A stretch of DNA of 64,000 bases, from NCBI RefSeq assembly GCF_014356525.2, contig NC_052504.1, forward strand, positions 60,313,637 through 60,377,636, given 5' to 3'. The notes beneath the pieces were generated by a model that searched no databases, was not told the origin of the DNA, and was given only the letters and a program-made list of their open reading frames with translations. Below are positions 45,370 to 56,076 of this stretch, piece by piece. The position numbers and the translations under genes are program-made. The DNA comes from Nilaparvata lugens (lineage: Eukaryota > Arthropoda > Insecta > Hemiptera > Delphacidae). Position 1 is the stretch's first letter. Each line of letters begins with the position of its first letter.

Positions 45370-46975
45370 ACAGTAGCTGAAAAAGCTCAGAGTATTGGAG
45401 AAAAGCTTTGGAGGAAAAGGGTCTTAGAATAAATAGGACCAAGACAGTCCAGTTGAACTTGGGAACTGAAGAGGGTAGTGTCATACAGCTCGAGGGAGCA
45501 ACTTTGAATTTGGTAGAAAAATTCAAATACCTGGGCTCAACAATTAATAAAAACGTGAGAACTGGACAACGAAATAGCGCATCGAGTAAATACAGCCTGG
45601 ATGGATTGGAGGAAAATGACTGGAATACTTTGTTATAGAAGAATGAATGAAAAACTAAAGGGGGAAACCTATAAAACAATCGTGCGGCCCACATAGGCGA
45701 TGTAAGTGGTGACTTAAGCCGTTGCTACGACGCCATTTTGGTCTCTAAACAAACCGTTGCTATGGAGAGAGAGCGTGTTATTCATATGAGTCTAAAACAT
45801 CACCTTACATTTACGAGTATATCAATGGAATAATTGATTTCTAAGAGTTGAGCATATTTTTTTCAAGTTCTACACACTCAAATAATCAATTTTTTTTGCA
45901 CAGCCAAAGCAGAAAGTCTCACGAAATAGTGCATTGTACTATGTAGTCTGCTATGGTAAACCTACCTGTAGAGAAAGTTGAAGTGCAATTTGAATTATCA
46001 CCTAGAATTTCATTACAATGTTATAAAGTTGTAATTTAAAAATTCATAAATATTCTGTTTTTCTATTGTTTAGTGTAACTGTTAGAGTAGACTGAAGCTT
46101 GAATATATGGGTTAGGTGTTTTGGTTTAGCCTAGGTACTTACTTATAAGTTTAGTGTTAAGGTTTTCTGAAGTCTATCAATGTTTTCTAAAAAAATTGCA
46201 TGTAGTCTGCCTTTTCACTGTAATGTTTACAGTCAGGAACAAAGCAAATGTTAGTTTGTTTCAAACCATTTTCAATTGTGATCAAAATCAGACTGTATAC
46301 ATTTTTAAATATAAACATTTTTAATGTGAAATAGCAGACTGTAAAACTTCCAGCATATACTGTGGAAGTAAACTTATCGAAAAAGAATAACAATTAAAAA
46401 TTTCAGGTAAGAATTCACGTGGCACTTTAACCTTCTCTTCAACTAGGCTTACTATAGCATCCTACAGACATAGTACTATGCACTAATTCGTGAGACTTTC
46501 TGCTTTGGCTGTCCAAAAAAAAAATTTGATCTGAATAAATACTGGAAATTAATGATTTGAGTGTTAGAACTTGAAAAAAATATTTTTAACGCTTAGAAAT
46601 CAATTATTCCATTGATATACTCGTAAATGTAAGGTGATGTTTCAGACCCATGAGAATAACACGCTCTCTATCCATAGCGACGGTTTGTTTAGAAACTAAA
46701 ATGGCGTCGAAGCAACGGCTTACGTCACACTCACATCGCCCATTGATATACGCAGCGGAGACCTGGGCAGTTAAAGAAGCTCTTAAACACAGACTGGAAG
46801 TCACTGAAATGAAGATGCTGAGGTGGAGTTGCGGCGTAACTAGAAGGGACAGAATCTGAAATGAAATAATAAGAAACAGAATGAAGGTAACAGAAATATC
46901 AAAGCAAACACAATAAATAAAGACTGCAGTGGTACGGACATTTGGAGGAGGGAGGACGATTAAGAGGTGATTCAG
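45370..46975 (+). pseudogene. RTE-like LINE fragment (LINE B), split by a TIR element
   Basis: Left part GLRINRTKTVQLNLG, NLVEKFKYLGSTINKN; right part LIYAAETWAVKEALKHRLEV, EMKMLRWSCGVTRRDRI and LQWYGHLEE. The same motif order is seen in LINE D (FKYLGSIIS..., [24 protein letters not shown]). It lacks the 5' two thirds. The split is exactly where the TIR element sits. Confidence 0.82.
45695..46741. mobile_element. Non-autonomous DNA transposon with about 300-bp TIRs
   Basis: Ends ggcgatgtaagtg and inverted ggcgatgtgagtg; inversion continues over roughly 300 bases per side, sharing gagagcgtgttattc, aaacatcaccttacatttac and aaagcagaaagtctcacgaa. The centre (about 46010-46400) is AT-rich with no transposase. 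The flanks restore LINE B if a 2-bp AT duplication is assumed; the exact target duplication is uncertain. Confidence 0.85.
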
Positions 46976-47320
46976 AAGAAGGCACTTTAAGAGCCATCCT
47001 CGGGGTGAGCTTGGTCAGGGTGGAGCATTACAAGCCACTCTTCCAGAGATACAAGTTGCTTACAGTAACCTCGCTTTATATCCTGGAGGAGACAACCATT
47101 TAGCAAAGACATCATGCCCTGCACTCAGAAGAGACGAGTGCATCGATAGCCTAAATATAATAAATAATAAGGCCGTCTACCACAGCAATACCTGAAAAAA
47201 ATCAAAGAAGCAAAGAAAAATGACGTTCCCCCGGTCCTTGATTGCAGAGAAGATTAAACTAGGAAGTAGAGTATACAACAAATTGCAGATCTACAAATTT
47301 ACTGCATCCAAGATAACAGT

Positions 47321-47960
47321 AGAAAATAATATAATGGTCTCGGGTTACAGAAGATGTACTATGTTCAACTCTCTATTAATTATAGGTTAATGTCAAATTA
47401 AAAATCTAGTTATATATGTTTGCAGGAAAAAAGTAAACTTTCGTACAATGTGGCAGCACGCCAAATATTCTGTTAAAGTCTCCTCAACCGGTTTTATTCA
47501 AATCATAGCATCAAAAATAGGCAGCTAATCGAAACAATAATATAAAAATGGATTGAGCATTAAAAGAAGGAAAATAGGTATCTGTAAACTGTTCCACAAT
47601 TGACAAATCTATACCCAATAAGAGACCGAAAATAAATACACAATATATTGATTTTAAATCGTGAAATAGATATTAATTAACATACCTGCAGATTAGAACT
47701 ACTTTAAAGCTATTTATTCTAACATTTAGAATTATCATTAAAACAGATACAGATTAAATTAATATTTAACCTTAAACTTTTCCAAAGCCAAATGGCGGAG
47801 GCCGGAAAGAAACATCTGACTCCCGCTCCCGCTTGTTTCTATTAACCAACCAAAATTATTGTTGTTCCTGCCTTGTCATCTGTCATCAATCACTGGTTTT
47901 AGAAGGAAAAAATTGCTTGAATAGTGAATAGTCGTTTTACAAGTTGTCGAGTATTACAAG
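47321..47960. other. Non-coding stretch
   Basis: AT-rich, then a GC-richer patch at 47790-47840 with an ATG in a favourable context (caaatggcggagg) whose frame closes after 17 codons without a donor. Nothing further is supportable. Confidence 0.5.
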
Positions 47961-47966
47961 TTTTAC

Positions 47967-48801
47967 TATAGTGAGGTCCACGTTATAATGGCACTGAAGA
48001 AAGGTAGGAGAAAAACGTTGCCAAGTCTCTCCATTTTGCCACTGAATTTACACAGCTGTTACTCAAATCATCCCACTAAATTTAATCTAATAATAATTAT
48101 CATCTCCTTGATGAAATAATCAATTTAATGTGAAATTGATCAAGAAGATATATTTTTCATAATTTGATTCAAAAATTTGCTTTCATGACTGAGATCAGAT
48201 TTTTATTTTTATACAAACCTGAAATGGCGGCTAATTTGAAAAGCTGTGATACAACAATCTGAATTTCAAAACAACAGAAATTGAGTCATTTGGTTGGTAT
48301 TCTATTCCAATTTCTTTTAAAAATAATAGAAATCCTATTTAAAAATAAGTGATTTCAATGGATTGAATCTGAAATAACTTTTCAATATTATATTTATACC
48401 GGTACAAGTAGGTCTAACCTATACGGGTAGGCTAACTGAAGCATGGATGAAGTCTAGGATAGTTGGTTATCAACTTTTAAAATGTCATTTCAGGTATTTT
48501 AATTTGTGTTTCTCATTCGGTAATGTTTGAAAATTATTTCATTGTTTCAAAAATACATTTTAAATCAATTATACGACTTGTGTACACAAGTATTTTGATA
48601 GAATGAGAAAGAAAATGGCAGCTGGAAATATGGTTTGTTCAGTTTTGTACAGTCACTGTCAAAAGTAAATAAAAATTATTCTGGCAAATAGACATTGCAA
48701 AGTGAGAGAGAGATAGTGCTATCTGTTTTGATGTATGATAGTAAAGGACAGCAACAGTATTGTCAATCGTACACTGCCATTATAATGTGGACCTCACTAA
48801 T
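47967..48801. mobile_element. MITE family copy 1 (TATAGTGAGGTCCACG), 835 bp
   Basis: Left end tatagtgaggtccacgttat, right end the inverse with few changes (attataatgtggacctcact). The long internal sequence is shared in inverted orientation with 55283-56076. No ORF. Confidence 0.82.
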
Positions 48802-48863
48802 AGTTTGAGTATTATTATTATTATCATCAGTGCATTGTGTACGTTCTGTGTACAGTAAAGGTT

Positions 48864-49020
48864 GATTGAGACATGTGGGACTGTGCTGTGTGCCGTGCCA
48901 CAGAGAAGGGATTCTCTCTCTGATTGAGACATGTGGGACTGTGCTGTGTGCCGTGCCACAGAGAAGGGATCCTCTTCTCTGTGGCCGTGCTGTGTGCTGT
49001 GCTGTGTGTGCTGTGTGCAT
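48864..49020. repeat. 58-bp tandem duplication and CTGTGTG-rich tract
   Basis: gattgagacatgtgggactg and the following ccgtgccacagagaaggga occur at 48864 and 48922; a ctgtgtgctgtgctgtgtg run follows to 49018. The minus-strand ORFs across it are repeat-coded and not genes. Confidence 0.88.
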
Positions 49021-49105
49021 GCCTTGCGATGGGACTGCGGCCAGTCGATTTAAGATGGATTTGCCAAGACGGTCTCTCCATTATTTGAAATGCATGGCTA
49101 CAGCC

Positions 49106-49324
49106 TAAAGTGTGGTGCACGTTATAATGGCAGTAGATAAAGTTAGAAGAATAGCGATGCCGATTCTCTGCATTAATCAATTATATTTTTACACTGTCAA
49201 AAACATAATTGTCATCGTTGTGGATCTAGAAAAGGATAGTACCACTGGCTTTGTCGAATAATAGACAAGGATAGCAAAACTAAAGCTGATAAAATACTGT
49301 TATTATAACGTGGACCTCACTATA
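49106..49324. mobile_element. MITE family copy 2, 219 bp
   Basis: taaagtgtggtgcacgttat at the left and attataacgtggacctcact at the right. The interior (gaagaatagcgatgccgatt, gatagacaaggatagcaaaa with small changes) matches copy 3 almost throughout. Confidence 0.88.
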
Positions 49325-49379
49325 GTCATTCACACATGGGGGACTGTGCTCATACTGTACTGGGACTGTGTTATTTGAG

Positions 49380-49640
49380 AGCTCTTCAAGGCCACGGTCT
49401 CATGCCTTGTGGGTTGCTGAAGCGGCTTCGGCTGTTTCTGTACAGCCTCGGGCATGCTCTGAAATGCTTCATCACCAACAATCACGTATGGATAGGCTTC
49501 AACTGAATTTGGTAATTGTCTAGGACCTGGAATATTTAGACGCTCCTCATCCAAACGTTTACTGAGTACTGATTTTGATAGAGTTCCACCATTACTAGAT
49601 TTTCCATAACCACCAACATCTTGATATCTTGATACTTACT
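49380..49640 (-). pseudogene. PIF/Harbinger transposase fragment (HARBI1-like)
   Basis: Minus strand DVGGYGKSSNGGTLSKSVLS then EERLNIPGPRQLPNSVEAYP and YVIVGDEAFQ. The LNIP.P..LP......PYV.VGDEAF block, with its Asp, belongs to DDE_Tnp_4 nucleases. The rest of the domain is missing on both sides and the frame runs into MITE copy 2. Confidence 0.8.
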
Positions 49641-49719
49641 TGATACTTGAATTCTTCCTCCTTGACTGGGAGAACCGGATAGACTGTGTCAGAGAGTTCA
49701 GTAGGTCACCCCTCAAACT

Positions 49720-50950
49720 CTGGGATGACGGCTGTTCATTTTTGAGTATAAGGGCTCATCCACCAGTTCTGCCAATGAGTATAATGGCCGTTGTATAAGG
49801 GGTTCCTTCAATAATTGCTTGATCTTTTTTGTTTTGCAATTTTTTATTTATCCAGGGAGTTGATTATACAGTCGCAGTGCTGATATTTCAAAACTTTTTT
49901 GAGTTTCTGTAAATCTGCTCCAAGGTACATCCAGGTCTGCCGCATGTTGAGTGTTGTAGGAATGTATGTTGCTTCTCTTTGTCATGTTGTTTGCTTTGTC
50001 CTTAATGAATAGAAGCATAATAGAGAAGCAATAGCATAAGTAGATATCCCATGGTATAGGGTGTTTATGTCACAATTTTTACTGTTATCTCAAGCCGATA
50101 GTCCACATAGTTCTTTCCCATGACGCTGGTAGTCTCTCATATTGTGCTGTTCATACACTTTCACCCCAACAAAACATTAAAAATTGACAGTAAACGGGTT
50201 GAGTTAACAGTATAAGTTGTGACATAAAAGTCCTATACCATGGGACATCTACTATTGTACATCTATTGTTTCTCTATGATAGAAGTGAGCAGAGTAGATA
50301 GTGCTCTCAAAGTACTCTCAGCTTTTTGAATAGTGGCCTGCAGTGTGCCAGGTGGTCAGAGAATGTAATTATTCTAATGGCCTTTTTTGTAGCAATAGTA
50401 TATCTCTGAGATGGCTGAAGCATGTCCCCAAAGAAGGAATCCGTATGTTATGTGACTGTGAAACAATGAACAGTAGGCTGTCATCAAGTATTCCAGAGTG
50501 ACAACATACCTTAATTTTTTTTAGGAGATGTATAGGACTCTTGCTAGTTTTAAGCATGTCTTTGAGATGTGTATGTCCCATTTCAATTTTCATGTCAAGC
50601 CAAAAACCCAATAATTTTACTAGTTCAGTAGTGCTTTCAGGTTTTTTGCTATTCAGAGAGCAAATTAATATTTGGGATTTGTCCTCATTAAGTTTAAGTT
50701 TATTTATTTGGAACCATCACTTTGCCTCCTGTGTGTGAGTTTTATTTCTTGCCAATGCCTGTTCACTTGATATTCCTCTAGACATCACCATAGTATCATC
50801 TGCAAACAGTATGGAGTCCTTGCTGGTGTAAGAATATAATTTTGGATATTTCTCAAAATCATTGAATGAAAGGGAATTGATAGGTCTGGAGCAAGCAGCT
50901 ATATCGTTATCACCAGATACGCTGTCAACAAACACTAGATTGGATAATAA
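49720..50950 (-). pseudogene. CR1/Jockey-type LINE RT fragment, split by a MITE
   Basis: Minus strand: SILFADDTMVMSRG (motif C), KLNEDKSQILICSLN, LLGFWLDMKIEMGHTHLKDM, KKAIRIITFSDHLAHCRPLF then, past the MITE, KANNMTKRSNIHSYNTQHAA, SALRLYNQLPG and PLYSLAELVDE. A stop and frameshifts are present; no endonuclease. Confidence 0.85.
50011..50285. mobile_element. 275-bp MITE inside the LINE fragment
   Basis: Inverted arms of about 75 bp: tagatatcccatggtatagg...tttatgtcacaa at the left against tagatgtcccatggtatagg...tttatgtcacaa inverted at the right, extended outward by agagaagcaatag/agagaaacaatag. It separates two adjoining parts of the LINE reading frame. Confidence 0.82.
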
Positions 50951-51287
50951 CGGTTCTCAAGGCTATGGTTTTGAACAGCCAAAAGAAAATAAAAGTATTA
51001 TTGCTATTTATTTAATAATATAAAATATATAATATTTTGAGGTTAGGTTCTTTTGGTATTTACTAGACGGCGACCTAAGTAATCGTCGAGCCATATAATT
51101 TGAGAATTAGCCAGACACCTTGTGCCAAAGTAGTTGCATATGAATAGCATTCGCTTAAACTATGATTTAAAGTTAGTAAGCAAGCATGCCAAGTCAATGT
51201 AAAAAATATGTATCATACACAAAAATATGTATCATATCCTTAGACCATTTATAGAGTAGACACGGCCAATTGTATATTCATATTAAA

Positions 51288-51765
51288 GGTTCGAACCCAC
51301 TAGAACGTACCAGACACGGACCATGTCAGACCATGCCAGGCACGTAAAATAACAACTATGCCCACTACAACGGATCAACAGCGTTCTATGCCAGTACATT
51401 ACGCGTATGGTACGGGTATGATACGCGTATGGTACGCGTATGATACGCGTATGATGCCCGGTCAGAAGTTGTTGGGAACGCGTCAGTTAGCAAGAGAATG
51501 TAGCGGTGAACTGGTTACCAACGCGGTGCATACGCGGTTACAACGGGGTTTGCAGGCGTCACGTGCCATGCAAGGAGCGTTCCGTCACAGACAAAATATA
51601 CTGGCCGACAAATGTTGACCTGGACGTGCATGGCACGGTCCGTGCTTGGCCGGTGACGGAACGGTCTAATGGGTGTATTACATATCAAATGATGCAAAGA
51701 ATATTTTTTTGCATGTGTCGGTACGGGCACGGTCATGGTATGATACGTTCTAGTGGGTTCGAACC
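51288..51765. mobile_element. 478-bp MITE with self-palindromic TIR ggttcgaacc
   Basis: Inverted ends ggttcgaacccactagaacg (51288 and, inverted, to 51765) flanked by ttaaa on both sides (51283-51287, 51766-51770), so the duplication is ttaaa or a TTAA core. The interior is GC-rich, unlike the host fold-back element. Confidence 0.85.
51400..51454. repeat. 11-bp minisatellite, five units
   Basis: Units of tacgcgtatgg or tacgcgtatga, with one tacgggtatga. CpG-rich and within the inner MITE. Confidence 0.92.
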
Positions 51766-52187
51766 TTAAAAGTCGTTCAAGCCAACATCTCTACTGCCAA
51801 ATTCGCCCACGTTGACTCACAACCAAGCTAACAACAATGTAAGTTAAACACCACAAACACTTCCTCAATATTTTTATCCATTTTACATATTTTTTACATG
51901 CTCGTTTGATATAATAAATATTTTTGTATTCTTTAAATTGTTTTTCCTTTTTCGTTAACATGCCATGTGGTTACCAAATTCTATGGTCACATTTTAAGCG
52001 AATACTATTTGTATACAACTAAATTTGCCACAGGTGTCTGGCTAAATTTTAAATTGTACAGCTTGACCGATCATTTAGGTTGCCGACCAGTAAGTAGCCT
52101 AACCTCAAAAAATTCATTATTTTATATAATTAAATAAATAGCAATAATATTCTTTTCTATTTGGCTGTACGAATTGTAGACAGGATA

Positions 52188-54661
52188 CTGTTCGCGCGCC
52201 AGCTCCGGACCCCTGGGTGGAATGCGATTAGTCATCACAGAGAATGCAATTATTGTATTTGTGAACGTGCTGCTCGATTAGATGATCTCTATCGACAGCA
52301 CATTTGAGAGTAACCCACTACTTTAAAGTACGCTGTCTTCATTTTGCTGTCTTCAAGTAGACAAAAACGTATTATTATTAGTAGCTGCGATTCTATTTCA
52401 GAATAATTTTTTTTGAAACATTGTCTACAACTTAGAAATTTCTAAACTTGGTAAAAAAAAGAACAATTTTGTTTAAAATGTCATCAACAAAGTTTCAAAA
52501 CCATTATACTGTAAGATTTGTTTCAGGTTTTTTGGAATGTTTAATTGCCAATGGATAGGCAGCTGGAGAGTTGGATCAAAATTTTAAAATGTATTGAAAT
52601 TATAAAAATATTAACAAAATTATGATAAAAAACAATCAATTATTCATACAATTACATACCGTATACTATTCTGGAAGAGGTCGAGCGTAATCGTCTGAGT
52701 CTTCTTCGTCATCAGAGCCAGAATCATCTTCTTCATCATTATCACTGGAACTCGAAGACTCATCTTTGTTGTCCCCAAGGGAAATGGTGATATTGTCTAT
52801 CACATCAGATATGATACCATCATTCTGCCAATACATTTTTTCATTTTCTACTACTTTCTCGCAGTACTTGGTCCAATCTGCACCTGTGAGTGTTGAAACT
52901 GCTTCTTCGGCTAGCTCCATCAGTCTCTTCAAACACAAATTACCGTCACAGTTTTTACTCTTTACATAATTTTTTACACTGGCCCAGGCATACTCAATGG
53001 CATTCAAGTCGCACATGTATGGAGGTAGCCTTATCACTGTATGATTGAAGCTTGAAATATATTTATCAATTCGAAAAGTTTTTTCTCTGGGCTTATGCAA
53101 TTGTATCAATGGGACCAATCGTTCTTTTCTCATTGTCATATCGCACTCGACTCCTTTCTTTTATAAAAAATCGATCATGTCTTTTTTCACTGAGTATTTT
53201 GTAGGAACTTTTTCAGCCAGAACAGAATGGTATGGAGCATTGTCCATAACAACTATCGAGTTTGGAGGAAGATTCGGCACCAATTTCTCCTTCACCCACT
53301 TCTCAAAATTAACATTATTCATCTGACCATGATAGTCCCCAGTTGTAATACCCGCTCTATAAATTAATTTTGCACCACTCAAAAATCCCGATGCACTCCC
53401 AGCATGTAAGACGATTAATCTATTTCCTGCCGAATAGTTCTCTTGAACACCAAATATCTCGTCTGATTGCCAGCATTTTTTGACAGTTAGGTTGCTGTCA
53501 ATCCATGTTTCATCGAGATAGAAAATTTCTCTACCTGTTTCGCGCAAAGCCTTCATCTCAATTAAGTATTTGTAACACCAATTCACAATTTCAGGTTTCT
53601 CTATCAAAATTCGTCGTTTGCTTCTACATTTTCTCCATTTAAAGCCAATACTTTTTAAAACTTTCCGTAGAGAGCTTTCTATCCAGGGAAAATTTATTTT
53701 ATTTTGTACAATAGGGAGAAGCTTCCTAATTGTTGGGACAACTTTCTCTGTTTTATAGAAATCGTGCACTATATTACGTATTACACATTTATCGAAATCA
53801 TCTACAAATAATGTTCTATTATTCTCAGCTCTTGTTGGTCTATGCTTTCCAGGAGTTGCAAGTTTTCCCTGGTCGCTCTCATTCAGCTGTCTACGAATTC
53901 TTTTTATAAGACTCTCTGATTTACCTGTATAGTAAGCTGCCCGTTTTGTAGCCTGTTTCACCAAGAATTTCGACGAATTTTCCAATGCTTCTTCATTACA
54001 CTTTCGAATAATATTGCCTATTAATGTTCTCGCCTCACTATGTACAACAAAACTTTTTTTCGGCTATTCTCAGACATTCTGAAGTGTATCGACTCTAAAA
54101 ATTATTTGAACAATTGGATAAAACGACTAGATATTGTCAACCTACATAAATATTATTTTATAAAATATTATTAATTTAATAAATATTATTTATTAAACAG
54201 CTGCGCTCATCTGTTAATCAACAAATGGTTAAAAATCTGCATATATTGTCTAAAGATAAATTGCTGTAAAAATCCCGATGAATTTGCGGTTCAACAATAT
54301 CCAGAATTTTTAATCAATTTGAATTCCTACCACATCAATTTCACAGGTTTCATTCACTATCACATCACAACTTCACAGGTGTCGAAAGAAAAGATATTTC
54401 ACCGATAAAAAGACTAAGAACACCGTTTTCGAAAACCGTATTCGATGACATAACGCGATCACCGTTCATTGAACAACTGGAAATGGAAATTTCAACGCAT
54501 TCAGTTTCCCATAGCCCAACAACAATATTACTCTTATTCGTGCTGTTATTAAGAGAGAGAGAACCCAGCGAGTGTTGATGTGTTTACTTTGAGTAGTCAT
54601 TCATGGAATTTTTCCTCTCTCCTCTTCAGACCTCAGGGGTCTAGAGCTCGCGCGCGACCAG
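52188..54661 (-). mobile_element. IS630-Tc1-mariner transposon, DD82E-type, near-complete
   Basis: Imperfect terminal inverted repeats ctgttcgcgcgccagctc and ctggtcgcgcgcgagctc, extending to gacccctg, flanked by TA (52186-52187, 54662-54663), the target of this superfamily. 2474 bp with one transposase on the minus strand nearly filling the middle. The length and TIRs are those of an autonomous element; two lesions disable the gene. Confidence 0.9.
52666..54077 (-). pseudogene. DD82E transposase with one in-frame stop
   Basis: Readable over about 460 residues on the minus strand. The N-terminal part (KRAAYYTGKSESLIKRIRRQ) resembles a helix-turn-helix. Catalytic motifs are FYLDETWIDSN (first Asp), VVMDNAPYHS (second Asp) and CDLNAIEYAW (Glu). 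I count 82 residues between the second Asp and the Glu, counting the stop codon as one, hence DD82E; LPPYMCDLN is the usual lead-in. A TAA at 53161-53163 breaks the frame, and a one-base change in an A-run near 54053 separates the likely ATG (54077) from the rest. The C-terminus ends in a Ser/Asp/Glu-rich acidic tail, unusual for Tc1 proteins. Confidence 0.9.
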
Positions 54662-54936
54662 TACATGTTACTATCTAATCTCTAGCTTGTTGATATCGCA
54701 CCCGGCGATAACAAAGCAGCTGTTTGCTTGAGACCTATAAAATCTTTTCATTTAGCGATTTTGCCAGTTATTCAAAATAGTCTCCGCCACTCTACTAACT
54801 AAAAATTACTTGATTCCCTCGTACTTTATTGAGCAAAATAAAGTATTTTTGTGTACTTTATCTTGCTTACAAAGTATAAAGTACAAGACCTCCAAATAAT
54901 GTACAATACTTTATTATATAGTAGGAGTGGCAACCC
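54662..54936. other. Non-coding stretch right of the mariner element
   Basis: AT-rich with repeated tactttat/aagtat words near 54830-54920 that pair with each other. No ORF. Confidence 0.5.
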
Positions 54937-55154
54937 TATAGTGAGGTCCACGTTATAATGGCAGTGGATGAAGATAGAAGAATAGCGATGCCGATTCTCT
55001 GCATTAATTAATTATATTTCTACACTGTCAAAAACATAATTGGCATAGTTGTGGACCTAGAAAAGGATAGGACCACCGGCTTTGTCGAATGATAGACAAG
55101 GATAGCAAAACCAAAGCTATCAAATACTGTCATTATAACGTGGACCACACTATA
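54937..55154. mobile_element. MITE family copy 3, 218 bp
   Basis: tatagtgaggtccacgttat at the left, attataacgtggaccacact at the right, flanked by TA-like ends. Nearly the same interior as copy 2. Confidence 0.9.
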
Positions 55155-55282
55155 GTCTCATATGCACAGAGAAGAAAAAAAGAAATTCCTTCTACTTTGT
55201 GCCATATGTCAAATATTCAGTGAATCAAAAATGTTCAGTTCCAGTTCCAATCGTAAATTATTATAAGTTCCATCACGTGACC

Positions 55283-56076
55283 ATAGTAAGGTCTATGTTA
55301 TAATGGCAGGTATGATTGATAATATACCAAGGATAATTACCAACAAGGATAATTGTTGTTATCCTTGTCTAACATGCAACAAAACAGATAGCACTATCTC
55401 TCTCTAGCTTTGCAATGTTGTCAGTTGGCCAGAAATATTTTATTTCACTTTTGACAGTTACTGTACAGAAGTAGACAAACAATTCTCAGCCACCATGTGT
55501 TATTTTGATTTTTAACAAAATGCTAAAGTAGGGGAGTCGTGTAATTGATTTTGAATGTATTTTTGAATAGATGAAATTATTTTTAGATATTACCGTATGA
55601 GAAACACAAATTATACTTGAAATGCAACTTTAAAAGTTAATAGCTTTGAGACCATCCTAGACTTCGCCCATGCTTCAGTTTACCGGAATAGGTTAGGCCT
55701 ACACTGGTACCGGTAGGCTATAAATAATAGTGAAAGGTTATTTCAGAATTATTTCCAGTGAAATTATCTTATCGTAGATAGGATTTATATCTTCAAAATA
55801 AATTGGAATGGAATACCTAGTGAATAACTTGAATGCTGTTGAGCAAAAAAGCAAAAAGTTCAGATTGGTGAATCACAGCTTTTCAAATTAGCCGCCATTT
55901 CAGGTTTGTATATCTGATCTCAGTTATGAAAGCAAAGTTTAGAATCAAATTATGAAATAATATATTTTATTGATGAATTCAATTAATTTGACATGAAATT
56001 GATAATTTGATCAAAGGAATTAAATTCAATATCAGATCGAATTTAATGGGAAGAATTGAATAGCAGCTGTGTATAC
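55283..56076. mobile_element. MITE family copy 4, truncated, inverted relative to copy 1
   Basis: Starts atagtaaggtctatgttata and then follows the reverse complement of 48060-48800 (agatagcactatctctctct, gccgccatttcaggtttgta). The far end with its TIR is missing at about 56076. Confidence 0.78.

Larger units (their letters stand above)
43935..47320 (+). mobile_element. Decayed CR1/Jockey-type LINE hosting two nested insertions (LINE A)
   Basis: Plus strand order: ORF1 end (QLVKQTNGALEFMNRLLKIN, 43960-44118), endonuclease (ILTEHGLGQEEQSIT, GVAIYN, YLTRLGSLLNDYSTK, ILILGDINADLL, 44330-44840), RT (FKKGDKTDTKNYK, FRKGHSKAT, GIFIDLQKAFDTLNWDTL, 45040-45360), then after an interruption LRAILGVSLVRVEHYKPLFQ and LLTVTSLYILEE (46985-47110). 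Stops and frameshifts throughout. LINE B and a long-TIR element lie inside it. Confidence 0.72.
50975..52168. mobile_element. Fold-back element with about 200-bp arms
   Basis: cagccaaaagaaaataaaag at the left matches the inverse of cttttctatttggctg at the right. Arms continue with attattgctatttatttaa, ttttgaggttagg and agccagacacct. An unrelated 478-bp MITE occupies the centre. No ORF of the element's own. Confidence 0.82.

Noticed and set aside
47790..47850. ATGGCGGAGGCC in a good Kozak context
   Set aside because: The frame closes after 17 codons and no donor or further exon could be placed.
48763..49180. Ala/His/Thr-rich ORFs on the minus strand
   Set aside because: They cover the 58-bp tandem duplication and the CTGTGTG tract and have no domain.
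51358..51769. Several ORFs of 73-87 residues
   Set aside because: They lie within the GC-rich inner MITE and its 11-bp minisatellite.
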